From Pseudooceanicola nanhaiensis (lineage in GTDB: Bacteria; Pseudomonadota; Alphaproteobacteria; Rhodobacterales; Rhodobacteraceae), in the NCBI RefSeq assembly GCF_020171315.1, contig NZ_JAIUZP010000004.1, forward strand, positions 248,001-312,000: a stretch of 64,000 bases of DNA, written 5' to 3'. Every line of letters begins with the position of its first letter. Position 1 is the stretch's first letter. Both the position numbers and the translations under genes were made by a program. The notes beneath the pieces were generated by a model, which was not told the DNA's origin, did no database searches, and worked only from the letters and a program-made list of their open reading frames with translations. Below, one piece after another: positions 41,885 to 50,890 of this stretch.

Positions 41885-42355
41885 ATGACCTTCCGCATCC
41901 ATGCCCTGTCCCCGGAACCCTTCGCGCCGCTCTTTGCCCTGTCGGAGGACGAACTGGCCGGGCGCAACGCCCTGCGCCGCATCGTGACGGCCCAGCCCGG
42001 CGCCCCCTGCCGTGTGAGCCTGGCCGATGCCGCGCCCGGTGAAACCGTGCTGCTGCTCAACTACACCCACCTGCCCGTCGACAGCCCCTACCAGTCCCGC
42101 CACGCGATCTATGTCCGCGAGGGCGCGACACAGGCCCATCCCGAACCGGGCGAGGTGCCGGAGGTGCTGCTGCGGCGGCTGATCTCGGTCCGGTATTTCG
42201 ACGAGGATGACCTGATGTGCGGCGCCGAGGTGGTCGAGGGATCGCGCCTCGCAAGGGCGCTGACCCGCGGCATGGCCGAGCCGGAGGTGCGCTATGCCCA
42301 CCTGCATTTCGCCGGGGCGGGCTGTTTCGCCGCCAGCGTCAGCCACGCCGCCTGA
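41885..42355 (+). CDS. DUF1203 family protein
   Basis: This 156-residue protein matches the DUF1203 pattern: 'PCRVSLADAAPGETVLLLNY' near residues 40-59, 'SPYQSRHAIYVREG' and the end 'HLHFAGAGCFAASV'. The function of the family is unknown. It has a GAGG site before ATG 41885. Confidence 0.88.
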   Translation: MTFRIHALSPEPFAPLFALSEDELAGRNALRRIVTAQPGAPCRVSLADAAPGETVLLLNYTHLPVDSPYQSRHAIYVREGATQAHPEPGEVPEVLLRRLISVRYFDEDDLMCGAEVVEGSRLARALTRGMAEPEVRYAHLHFAGAGCFAASVSHAA

Positions 42356-42377
42356 ACCGACGCGCCCCCCTGAAACG

Positions 42378-42405
42378 AAAAAAACGCCGGCCCGGTCGGG
42401 CGGCG
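42378..42405 (-). terminator. Rho-independent terminator of the Hint/RTX gene
   Basis: On the minus strand a CGCCGCCCG/CGGGCCGGCG stem (one bulge) is followed by seven T. It lies about 150 bases past the Hint gene stop. Confidence 0.75.
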
Positions 42406-42423
42406 CATCGTGGGGGTAAGCCT

Positions 42424-42451
42424 GGGAAAGGGAGGTTGCCCTCCCTTTCCC
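42424..42451. terminator. Perfect 12-bp hairpin in the convergent gap
   Basis: GGGAAAGGGAGG pairs with CCTCCCTTTCCC across loop TTGC. No U run follows; it may stop both transcripts or act together with the nearby terminator. Confidence 0.6.
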
Positions 42452-42554
42452 TGACCATCCGCAGACAGGGTGAAGCGTCCGCGAATGAGCTGCATATTCC
42501 GTGGCGCACCGACGCGCCGGGGGACGCGTCGGAGGGCCTTTGTCTGGGAATGGC

Positions 42555-44411
42555 TTACTTGGCCAGCAGGGCGGCTTCGTGGCGCTTCAGCGTGCGGCGG
42601 GCTGCCGCGTAGTTCGAGACGCCTTCCTCTTCCTTCAGTTCGGGGAAGAGTTCGAAGATCTCGTTGCGCTGTGCGTTGCCGAGGCCGTCCAGGGTCTGGT
42701 GACCGGGCTGGAAGCTTTCGGTCCACGACCCGTCCGAGAGCACAACTTCGTGGCGGTCGAACATGAAGTGGATGTAGGTGGTGCCCATGGTATCGACGGT
42801 GTCGATGCCCTTGAGACCCACAAGGTGCTTGGCGGCAACGAGGACCTCACGCTCTTCGAAGTAGAGCGCGGTCTTGTCGTTGTTCACCAGAACGCGGTGG
42901 TTCGGCGAGACCAGCATGTCACGCTCGGGCAGGCCGTAGCCGAGCGAGCCCTTCTGGATCAGGACCGGACGCAGGTGCGATGCACGGGCGAGTTCCTGTG
43001 CGGACATCTGGCGGGCACCGGTCCAGCGAATTTCCTGGATGCCGTTGTCGCGGGTGATGATCCGGTCGCCTGCGCGCAGTTCCTCGACCAGACGCTCGCC
43101 CTTGGGCGTGGCGATCAGGGTGCCGGGGGTGAAGCAGGGGATGACGTTCTCGATGTCCTCGAAGGTCGCGGTGCCGGTCAGCTCATCGTCAGCGTCGTAG
43201 AATTCGACGGTGCCGTCCTCGGGGTTGGTGTCCGAGTAGATGACCTTCAGGCTGCCGCCATCGGGGGCCGAGCCGCGCAGGTCGAGCGTGTCGTAGTCGA
43301 CCTCGTCGCCCGAACCGCCGTCGATGAAATCGCCCGCGGTTGCGCCCTTGAAGACGTCGCGGTCGTTGTCGCCGCCGTACATCTCGTCGTTGCCGTCGCT
43401 CGAGTAGAAGACGTCGTCGCCGCCTTCGCCGTAGAGCGTGTCATTGCCGGTGCCGCCGAGCAGCGTGTCGTTCCCATCGGGCACGTCGAAGTAGATGTCG
43501 GTGACGTTGACCTCGGAGGAGTGATCGCCGTCCTGCGTGTGGCAGATGACGATCTTCGAAACCGGGCCCTCGATCGAGACCAGCACGGAGGTGCTGACGT
43601 CGGTGGGATCGGTGATCGAGTCGTCAGCCGAGACCGAGGAGCCGTTGACGATGGTCGAGTCGCCCGCATCGAGGGTCACGTCGATGAAGTTGCCGTCCGC
43701 GTCGTAGGCGCAGATCACGACGTTCGAGTCGTAGTCGATGTCGTTGATCCGGAACGACACGTCGGTGACTTCCTCGTCGAAGTCCCACTCGTAGGTCGCG
43801 GATTCACCGTTCTCCTGGACCCAGGAGGCCAGCGAGGAATGGCTGTCCACGTCCGAACCGTCATCCTCGATGCCGTCGGTCAGCTGTTCGTTGCCGTCGA
43901 ACTGGGTGATCGGGGTGAGGTTGGAGCTGGAAATGGTGAAGGTGACGTTCACCGAACCGGTGTTCTGGGTGAAGGTCGTGGGCGTGTCTTCGTACTGGGA
44001 CAGCTCGCCGTCGCCGGTGGTGTCCGGCGTCAGGCTCCACTGGAAGACTTCGCGGGCATCGACGGGCTCGCCGGTCTCGGGATCGTAGTTCGAATCCGCG
44101 TAGACCAGGTTGTCGCCGTAGCCGACGTTGATGAAATCATCGCCACCGCCGCCGTACACCTCGTCGTTGCCTTCGCCGGTGTAGATCGTGTCGTTGCCGC
44201 CGCCGGCCACGACGATGTCGTCGTCGCCTTCCTCACCGGGGAGGATCGCGTCATCGTTGTCGATCATGTCGCCTTCGGGATCACCGGTATAGGCGAGGTC
44301 GATACGGTTGGCTTCGTTGTTGCCCGAGACGATGCCGTCCCCGGTTTTCGAGCCAGTGGTGTCGGAGTCAGTCGGCGTAATGCAGCCGCAATTGGAAGTA
44401 TAGATCGTCAT
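42555..44411 (-). CDS. RTX-repeat protein with C-terminal Hint domain
   Basis: This 618-residue acidic protein has RTX nonapeptides at about 60-100 and 312-350, a middle beta-sandwich-like stretch (120-310), and a C-terminal Hint_2 domain starting at Cys426 in 'IPCFTPGTLIATPKGERLV', with 'SPNHRVLV' as the second Hint block (502-509). Proteins like this are common in Rhodobacteraceae. There is no C-terminal Asn plus extein, so self-cleavage rather than splicing is expected. The N-terminus is Cys-containing and has no Sec signal; export by type I is likely. It lies downstream of a long hairpin-rich leader. Confidence 0.88.
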   Translation of the reverse strand: MTIYTSNCGCITPTDSDTTGSKTGDGIVSGNNEANRIDLAYTGDPEGDMIDNDDAILPGEEGDDDIVVAGGGNDTIYTGEGNDEVYGGGGDDFINVGYGDNLVYADSNYDPETGEPVDAREVFQWSLTPDTTGDGELSQYEDTPTTFTQNTGSVNVTFTISSSNLTPITQFDGNEQLTDGIEDDGSDVDSHSSLASWVQENGESATYEWDFDEEVTDVSFRINDIDYDSNVVICAYDADGNFIDVTLDAGDSTIVNGSSVSADDSITDPTDVSTSVLVSIEGPVSKIVICHTQDGDHSSEVNVTDIYFDVPDGNDTLLGGTGNDTLYGEGGDDVFYSSDGNDEMYGGDNDRDVFKGATAGDFIDGGSGDEVDYDTLDLRGSAPDGGSLKVIYSDTNPEDGTVEFYDADDELTGTATFEDIENVIPCFTPGTLIATPKGERLVEELRAGDRIITRDNGIQEIRWTGARQMSAQELARASHLRPVLIQKGSLGYGLPERDMLVSPNHRVLVNNDKTALYFEEREVLVAAKHLVGLKGIDTVDTMGTTYIHFMFDRHEVVLSDGSWTESFQPGHQTLDGLGNAQRNEIFELFPELKEEEGVSNYAAARRTLKRHEAALLAK

Positions 44412-45227
44412 TTCTTTTCACCCTCAAAGGCCATGCGGACCGGCAGTTGGTCCGTTTGCAGCGACCCCGGCGCAAACTTGCCGGACCTGTTAATCCCGCT
44501 TCACCTGGCGTTTGAGGAGTGCTTGTGATCCGATCCGGGGCCGAACCGCAGCAGGTTCGGGCAGGCAGCAACCGATCGTCCCGATACCCCCGTATCGGTT
44601 GACCAGTTTCGGAACTGGCAGCACATCCTACGGATGCCTGTGGTGTAACGGTGGCCGCCCCATGGCCAGCAGTCTTGTGCCCCCCAGTCGGGCAAGACCT
44701 TGATAACGACGCATTTGCCTCAAACAAAGCGAAATTCGTCCGAAATGCGGCAGCGAGACGGCGTCCAGCGGGCAGAATTGGACGAAAAAACACAACTCAT
44801 AGGTGTGCTTGTTTCCGTTTTAGCGAACGACCGACGCGGGGAAATCAGGGATTTTCGTTAATACTTGAGCATATACACTGCCTATGCGCGAACGCAGACG
44901 GTGCCATTGTAAGCCCTGTGGAAACGGTGCCTCACGGCCGATATCGGCAACTTTTTTCCACAATTGGGAAGAAGTTGACGTTGCGCCCGTTCAACCTTGA
45001 GAACCAATCCAGCGGAGCAAAGTGCATTGGTTCCGAATAGCCGAGGCTTGCCACAATTCGCCCTTCGAATCGTCCCCGAATCGGAACCCGGAAGGGCGAA
45101 AAGAGGCAAGAACACGGCATCATTGCCCCAGAGCACCCCCGCTGCCTTGATCTGCCCCAAATGGCAGAAGGCCCGGCGGATCGCTCCACCGGGCCTTCCC
45201 GTTCGGTTTTTGGGCCTCATGTCCGGC
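44412..45227. other. 816-bp gap with a hairpin-rich region upstream of the Hint gene
   Basis: The part nearest the Hint gene has five short perfect stems: 44436-44454 (CGGACC), 44541-44560 (CCGAACC), 44581-44598 (CCGATAC), 44603-44618 (CCAGTT, loop TCGG) and 44624-44636 (CATCC). 44700-44880 is AT-richer and promoter-like. No reading frame of coding character is seen, and no tRNA. It may hold a long structured 5' leader or a small RNA. Confidence 0.5.
45168..45197 (-). terminator. Terminator of the RND efflux operon
   Basis: AAGGCCCGGTGGA pairs with TCCGCCGGGCCTT (one mismatch, loop GCGA) 31 bases past the RND permease stop on the minus strand. Confidence 0.75.
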
Positions 45228-48200
45228 TCAGGCGGCCTTCTTGCGCCGGAACATGCCGGTGACCTTGATCACCACAACGTAGAAGAGCGGCACGAAGAGC
45301 ACGCCCAGCACGGTGGCCGCGATGGTCCCGCCAAGGACACCGTAGCCAATCGCCTGACGGCCCCCCGCCCCTGCCCCGGAGGACAGCACCAGCGGCAGCA
45401 CGCCCAGGCCGAAGGCCATGGAGGTCATGACGATCGGACGGAAGCGCATCTTGGCCGCGTGCTTGGTGGCCTCCAGCAGTTCCTCGCCGGCCTCCATCCT
45501 CTCGCGGGCGAATTCCACGATCAGGATGGCGTTCTTGCCGGTCAGGCCGATGACGGTCAGCAGGCCCACCTGGAAGAAGACCCCGTTGACGAAGCCACCG
45601 ACCCAGGCCCCGCCAAGCGCGCCCAGCACACCCAGCGGCATGGCCAGCATCACCGCGAAGGGGATCGACCAGCTCTCATAGAGCGCCGCAAGGCAGAGGA
45701 AGACCGCCGCCAGCGAGAGCGCATAGAGCAGGCCCGCCTGGCCGCCGCTTTCCTGTTCCTCCAGCGAGAGGCCGGTCCAGGCGATGTTGAAGCCCGGCGG
45801 GAGCTGGGAGGCGATGCGCTCGATCTCGGCCATGGCGTCGCCGGTGGCGACACCGGCCGCCGGAGAGCCCTGGATCTGCATCGAGGGGATCCCGTTGTAG
45901 CGGATCAGGCCCTGCGGACCGTACTTCCAGTCCGCGGTGGTGAAGTTGGCAAAGGGCACCAGCCCACCTGAGGCATTGCGGACCCGCCACTTGGCCAGGT
46001 CAGAGGGCGTGGCCCGGCTTTCCGGTTCCCCCTGCACGTAGACCCGCTTGATCCGGCCCCGGTCGATGAAGTCGTTCACGTAGGACCCGGCCCAGGCGAT
46101 GGAGAGCGTATCGCCCACCTCTGCCGGGGTCAGCCCCATCGCGCCGGCGGCCTGCCAGTCGATGTCGAGGTTGAACTGCGCCGCGTCCTCCAGCCCCGAG
46201 GGCCGGACGGAGGCGATCAGCGGGCTCTGCGAGGCCATCCCGAGCAGCTGGTTGCGCGCGGCAAGCAGCTGTTCGTGGGTCTGACCGGCCTGCGCCTGCA
46301 GGTAGAAGTCAAAGCCCGAGACGTTGCCCAGTTCGGTCACGGCAGGCGGCACGATCGGGAAGACCATGGCGTCCTTGATCTGCGAGAAGGGACCGAAGGC
46401 CCGCCCTGCGATGGCCTGCACCGACTGGTCGAGGCGCGGGCGCTCGCTCCAGTCCTTCAGCCGCACGAAGGAGAGGCCCATGTTCTGGCCCGACCCGCCG
46501 AAGCTGAAGCCCACGACGCCGAAGACGGCCTCGACGTTCTCGGCCTCGTTCTCGCGATAGTGGGACACAACCGTGTCGATGACCTTCTGGGTCCGCGCGG
46601 CGGTGGCACCGGTGGGGGCCTGAACGATGGTCATCAGCACGCCCTGATCCTCGTCCGGGAGGAAGCCGGTCGGGGTGTTGGTGAACATCCAACCTGCCCC
46701 GGCACCCAGTGCCAGATAGATCACGAGGATGCGCAGCGGACGGCGGATCATGAAGCCGACCGTCCCGCCATAGCCGCCAGTCAGCCCGTTGAAGCCCTTG
46801 TTGAACCATGCGCCCGGCCCCTTGCGGGTGTGGTGCACGGCCTTTTCCTTCAGCAGCGTGGCACAGAGTGCCGGCGTCAGGGTCAGCGCCACCAGCACCG
46901 ACAGCGCCATGGCCGAGACGATGGTGATCGAGAACTGCTGGTAGATCACCCCGGTGGAGCCACCGAAGAAGGCCATCGGCACGAAGACCGCCGAGAGGAC
47001 CAGCGCGATCCCGATCAGGGCGCCGGTGATCTGGCCCATGGACTTCCGGGTCGCCTCGCGCGGGGGCAGCCCCTCCTCTTCCATGATCCGCTCGACGTTT
47101 TCCACCACGACGATGGCGTCATCCACCAGCAGGCCGATGGCCAGCACCATGGCCAGCATGGTCAGCGTGTTGATGGTGAAGCCGAAGGCCGCGAGGATGC
47201 CGAAGGTGCCGAGGATGACGACCGGCACGGCCAGCGTCGGGATCAGCGTCGCCCGGATGTTCTGCAGGAAGAGCAGCATCACGAGGAAGACGAGGATGAT
47301 CGCCTCGACGAGGGTCTTCTGCACCTCGTGGATCGAGATCTCGACGAAGGGCGTGGTGTCATAGGGAATGACGTAGTGCACCCCGTCGGGGAAGTAGGCG
47401 GCCATTTCCTCGATCTGATGGCGGACCCGTTCGGAAGTCTCCAGCGCGTTCGCGCCCGAGGCCAGCTGGATCGCCATGCCCGAGGCCGGGCTGCCGTTGT
47501 AGGTCGCGATCGCCTGATAGTCCTGTGCGCCGATCTCGATGCGCGAGACGTCCTTCAGCAGCACGAGGCCGCCGTCGGTTTCCGCGCGCAGCACGATCTG
47601 CTCGAACTCCTCGGGGGTGTTCAGCAGCGACTGCGCCGTGATCGTCGCGTTCAGCTGCTGGCCTTCGATGGCGGGCAGCGTCCCGAAGGCGCCGGCCGAG
47701 ATCTGGGCGTTCTGTGCCGAAACGGCGCTGACCACGTCGGAGGGCGTCAGTTCGTAGGCCGCCAGCTTGGACGGGTCGAGCCAGATCCGCATGGCGTATT
47801 GCGCGCCAAAGACCTGCACGCCGCCCACGCCTTCGATCCGGCTGAACGTATCGACGAGGTTGGAGTTCAGGTAGTCGGAGAGGTCAACCTGGGTGAAGGT
47901 CGGATCGTCCGAGATCAGGCCGATCACCATCAGGAAGCCCTGCGAGGCCTTGGCCACCCGGACCCCGTTGCGCTGCACCGCGTCGGGCAGCAGCGCCGTG
48001 GCGGTGGAGAGCTTGTTCTGCACCTGCACCTGCGCGATGTCCGGGTCGGTCCCGGTTTCGAAGGTCAGGGTGATCGTCGCAGAGCCCGCCGAGGTCGAGC
48101 TGGAGTTCATGTAGCGCAACCCGTCGAGCCCGGTCATCTGCTGTTCGATGAGCTGGGTGACGGTATTGGCCACGGTCTGCGCCGAGGCGCCGGGATAGGA

Positions 48201-48341
48201 GGCGGTGATCCGCACCGAGGGCGGTGCGATCTGCGGATATTGCGCGACGGGAAGCGTCGTGACGGCCAGGTAGCCGATGCCCATGATGATGATCGAGATC
48301 ACCCAGGCAAAGACCGGCCTGTCGATGAAGAAACGTGCCAT
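45228..48341 (-). CDS. RND family multidrug efflux permease (AcrB/MexB, HAE1 type)
   Basis: This 1037-residue proton-driven inner-membrane pump follows AcrB closely. The proton-relay Asp pair is at 407-408 ('[18 protein letters not shown]'), the same numbers as in AcrB, with twelve helices and two large periplasmic loops. It would export hydrophobic drugs, bile-salt-like compounds or solvents. It follows the adaptor gene by 29 bases. No outer-membrane channel gene adjoins, so a TolC-like protein from elsewhere is needed. Confidence 0.95.
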   Translation of the reverse strand: MARFFIDRPVFAWVISIIIMGIGYLAVTTLPVAQYPQIAPPSVRITASYPGASAQTVANTVTQLIEQQMTGLDGLRYMNSSSTSAGSATITLTFETGTDPDIAQVQVQNKLSTATALLPDAVQRNGVRVAKASQGFLMVIGLISDDPTFTQVDLSDYLNSNLVDTFSRIEGVGGVQVFGAQYAMRIWLDPSKLAAYELTPSDVVSAVSAQNAQISAGAFGTLPAIEGQQLNATITAQSLLNTPEEFEQIVLRAETDGGLVLLKDVSRIEIGAQDYQAIATYNGSPASGMAIQLASGANALETSERVRHQIEEMAAYFPDGVHYVIPYDTTPFVEISIHEVQKTLVEAIILVFLVMLLFLQNIRATLIPTLAVPVVILGTFGILAAFGFTINTLTMLAMVLAIGLLVDDAIVVVENVERIMEEEGLPPREATRKSMGQITGALIGIALVLSAVFVPMAFFGGSTGVIYQQFSITIVSAMALSVLVALTLTPALCATLLKEKAVHHTRKGPGAWFNKGFNGLTGGYGGTVGFMIRRPLRILVIYLALGAGAGWMFTNTPTGFLPDEDQGVLMTIVQAPTGATAARTQKVIDTVVSHYRENEAENVEAVFGVVGFSFGGSGQNMGLSFVRLKDWSERPRLDQSVQAIAGRAFGPFSQIKDAMVFPIVPPAVTELGNVSGFDFYLQAQAGQTHEQLLAARNQLLGMASQSPLIASVRPSGLEDAAQFNLDIDWQAAGAMGLTPAEVGDTLSIAWAGSYVNDFIDRGRIKRVYVQGEPESRATPSDLAKWRVRNASGGLVPFANFTTADWKYGPQGLIRYNGIPSMQIQGSPAAGVATGDAMAEIERIASQLPPGFNIAWTGLSLEEQESGGQAGLLYALSLAAVFLCLAALYESWSIPFAVMLAMPLGVLGALGGAWVGGFVNGVFFQVGLLTVIGLTGKNAILIVEFARERMEAGEELLEATKHAAKMRFRPIVMTSMAFGLGVLPLVLSSGAGAGGRQAIGYGVLGGTIAATVLGVLFVPLFYVVVIKVTGMFRRKKAA

Positions 48342-48370
48342 TGGGGAGCTTTCTGTTGGTGCCGGTCAGA

Positions 48371-49519
48371 TCAGTTGGCGGGGGCTGCCGCGCGTTCCTG
48401 GGGGGCGACGGTCGCGCCCACGCCGATCTTTTGCAGGCCCTCGACGATCACCTTGTCACCGGCAGAGACGCCCTGATCCACGACCCAGAAGGCGCCCTGG
48501 TCACGCAGCACGTTCAGCGTGCGCTCTTCGACCTTGTTGTCGGCGGTCACGACCATGGCCACGGCCTGGCCGCGACGGTTGCGGGCAACGCCTTCCTGCG
48601 GGACCAGCACGACGTCATGGGCGGTGCCGAGGGGCATGTCCACCTGCACGTACATGCCCGGCAGCAGCAGCCCGTCGGGGTTGGGGAAGCTGAGGCGCAG
48701 CACGACCACGCCGGTCTGCTCGTTCACGTAGGGCTCGGCGGCCGAGAGCTTGCCGGTCTGGTCGTAATCGGTGCCATCGGCCAGCTTGAGCGTGACCATG
48801 GCCGAGGATTCTTCGGCCTCGCCGGCCTCGACGCGGGCATTCTGGCGGCGCCACTGGATCAGTTCGGCGGCGGATTGGGTCACGTCCACGTTCACCGGGT
48901 CGATGGCGCGGATCGTGGTCAGCGCGGTGGACTGGCCCGAGGTCACGAGCGAGCCCTGCGTGGTGGAGCTGAGGCCGATCACGCCCGAGAGCTGCGCCCG
49001 GATCGTGGTGCGGTCCAGGTCGATACGGGCCGACATCAGCTGCGCCTCGGCCACTTTCACGGCGGCGGCGGCGACATCGCGTTCCGCCTGCGCCGCGTCG
49101 AAGTTCTGCTGGGTCGAGACGTTGCGGCGCAGCAGCTCTTCCTGCCGGGTCAGCTCGGTCTCGGTCGATTTCAGGGTGGCCTGTGCCTGCGCGAGGGAGG
49201 CATTGGCGCTCTCCACGCTGGCCTCGTAGCTGGCGTCGTCGATGCGGTAGAGCGGATCGCCCACCGAGACGTCGGCACCTTCCTCGAAGAGGCGTTCAAG
49301 CACGATGCCGTTGACCTGCGGCCGCACCTCGGCCGAGGCAGAGGCCGCCACGCGGCCCGGCAGCACCGAGGTCAGGGTCACGTCCTTGCCTTCCAGCGTG
49401 ACCACGGTCACCGGAACGGCCTGCTGCCCCCCGCCCTGCTGCGCAGCGACCGGAAAGGCGACGACACCGGAAAAAGCGGCGACGGAAAGGGAACGAATAA
49501 TCGTAGAACGAATTGTCAT
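48371..49519 (-). CDS. RND efflux periplasmic adaptor (AcrA/MexA family)
   Basis: This 382-residue membrane fusion protein has a signal peptide ending 'FPVAAQQ' with no lipobox Cys, a barrel-sandwich part ('SAEVRPQVNGIVLERLFEEG'), a coiled-coil hairpin (about 95-165, rich in Ala/Gln/Glu) and beta-barrel domains. It couples the RND pump to an outer-membrane channel. ATG 49519 is preceded by AGGA. It is divergent from the TetR regulator. Confidence 0.93.
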   Translation of the reverse strand: MTIRSTIIRSLSVAAFSGVVAFPVAAQQGGGQQAVPVTVVTLEGKDVTLTSVLPGRVAASASAEVRPQVNGIVLERLFEEGADVSVGDPLYRIDDASYEASVESANASLAQAQATLKSTETELTRQEELLRRNVSTQQNFDAAQAERDVAAAAVKVAEAQLMSARIDLDRTTIRAQLSGVIGLSSTTQGSLVTSGQSTALTTIRAIDPVNVDVTQSAAELIQWRRQNARVEAGEAEESSAMVTLKLADGTDYDQTGKLSAAEPYVNEQTGVVVLRLSFPNPDGLLLPGMYVQVDMPLGTAHDVVLVPQEGVARNRRGQAVAMVVTADNKVEERTLNVLRDQGAFWVVDQGVSAGDKVIVEGLQKIGVGATVAPQERAAAPAN

Positions 49520-49602
49520 TGGTGGGTCGTCCTGAATTGCTGGGGTCTTGCTGAGCAGGACGCACTGGTCCCGTCTGCACGCGCTCTTGACCGGGATTAA
49601 GG

Positions 49603-49616
49603 AAACGACGTAGTTT
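49603..49616. promoter_or_regulatory. Candidate TetR operator
   Basis: AAACGACGTAGTTT is a dyad with one mismatched pair in the 123-bp divergent gap between the adaptor and TetR genes, where an AcrR-type repressor would bind. Confidence 0.45.
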
Positions 49617-49642
49617 TGTAAAGCGCAAGTTCGCCGATCCGG

Positions 49643-50359
49643 ATGAACCTGCCTTTGCATCTTGGAGGAGAGTTGGACATCACGCCAGACAAGAAACCCG
49701 GCGCCCTGTCAGGGTGCTGCTGCGGCGAACGCAAGCGTGGGCGTCCTGTGCAGATCGACCCGGATCTGCGGGCGAGGCTGATTGTCGATGCCGCCGAAAA
49801 CGTGCTGGCCGAGGAGGGCGTTGCCCGGATCACCATGGCCGCCGTCGCCCGCGAGGCCGGCATGTCCAAGCGCACGGTCTATGCCCATTTCGCGACCCGC
49901 GAGGAGCTGATCTGCGCCTGTATCGAACGGATGCACGAGGCCATCGTCCGCCCCCTGTCGGCGGCGGCGCAGGATCTGCCGCTGGCGCAGCGGCTCGACC
50001 TTCTGCTGACGTTGAACCTCGAGGCCACCGCCGCAGGGCGGAAGGTGGAACTGCTGCGCTCCGTCATCGCAGAGGCCCCCAGCCAGCCGGAACTGGCCGC
50101 ATCGGTGCTCCGCTCCGGCCTGCTGGCGCTTGCTGCGCAGATCAAGACCGAACTTGACCGCGCCGTGGACCGTGGCGAGGCAGAGATCCCCGACACCGAG
50201 CTTGCCGCGGAAATGCTGCGCGACATGGCCTATCCCAACGTCCTCGAGGTGCTGTTGCGCTGCGATGTCCCCCACGAGGAACGCGTGGCCAAGCTGGAAA
50301 AGCGGCGGCCGCTTGCGGTGGCGGCCTTCTGCAAGGCAGTCGCGCCCGACAGGGGCTGA
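49643..50359 (+). CDS. TetR/AcrR family transcriptional regulator
   Basis: This 238-residue (or 228) regulator has an HTH at about residues 60-80 ('ITMAAVAREAGMSKRTVYAHF'-like pattern) and a C-terminal ligand domain. The N-terminal extension contains 'SGCCCGERKRGRP', three adjacent Cys that might sense thiols or metal. ATG 49643 is used; a TTG at 49673 has a GGAGGAG site close by and is also likely. It is expected to repress the divergent RND operon. Confidence 0.88.
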   Translation: MNLPLHLGGELDITPDKKPGALSGCCCGERKRGRPVQIDPDLRARLIVDAAENVLAEEGVARITMAAVAREAGMSKRTVYAHFATREELICACIERMHEAIVRPLSAAAQDLPLAQRLDLLLTLNLEATAAGRKVELLRSVIAEAPSQPELAASVLRSGLLALAAQIKTELDRAVDRGEAEIPDTELAAEMLRDMAYPNVLEVLLRCDVPHEERVAKLEKRRPLAVAAFCKAVAPDRG

Positions 50360-50890
50360 CCTCCTGCAACCCCCCCGACCGTTTCAGCTCGGGCCGTTCT
50401 GGCCACGCCTAGCCCCCCTTGCGCGGCTTGCGCCCCAGCCCAGTCTGCCCTGCCACGGCGCTAGTCCGTCACGACCTCAGGCAGCCCCTCGACCGCCGCG
50501 CCGATAGAGTTCCCCGAAGGCCATCAGCAAACGCGGGCATCTCCGGGAACAGGGGCAAGGCGGACGGGGGCAAAGGCGCGAGAGCGTTCAGCACCAATCT
50601 GGACCCGATCGGCGGGATTGCCCCATCACGTCGCCTAGCATTGCCGTGAGCGGCGGCGCCCGAGTCGCACATCGCCGCCCCTGCGCGGGCCTCGGTTTGC
50701 GCAGGACGCATGGCTCCCCTGCCGCGAATGCCCGAATCTGTGCGACTCCCCGCACAGCGTGCGAGGGCCAGCGGAAAGGCCGTCCCGCGGCAGCCAAAAT
50801 TTCCGTCAGCGCGTCGTGATCGGCCCGGAATGCCCTTGTCGGCCCCCCACCCTGTCCTCTCTATCCACCGCGAACAGAAGGAAGGACAGT
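50360..50890. other. 531-bp gap without a recognisable gene
   Basis: GC-rich DNA between the TetR gene and the DASS transporter gene. I see no coding-like frame, repeat or clear operator. It should hold the transporter promoter near its right end. Confidence 0.6.

Noticed and set aside
42555-43140. Inteins with protein splicing in the Hint protein
   Set aside because: No C-terminal His-Asn plus Cys/Ser/Thr and no C-extein follow the domain.
44651-45220. Small open frames in the 816-bp gap (plus 44651-45040, minus 44882-45220)
   Set aside because: Composition unlike the neighbouring genes, no ribosome-binding site, no recognisable domain.
46275-48476. 733-codon plus-strand open frame antisense to the RND pump
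   Set aside because: His/Gly/Arg-rich shadow of a well-identified AcrB gene.
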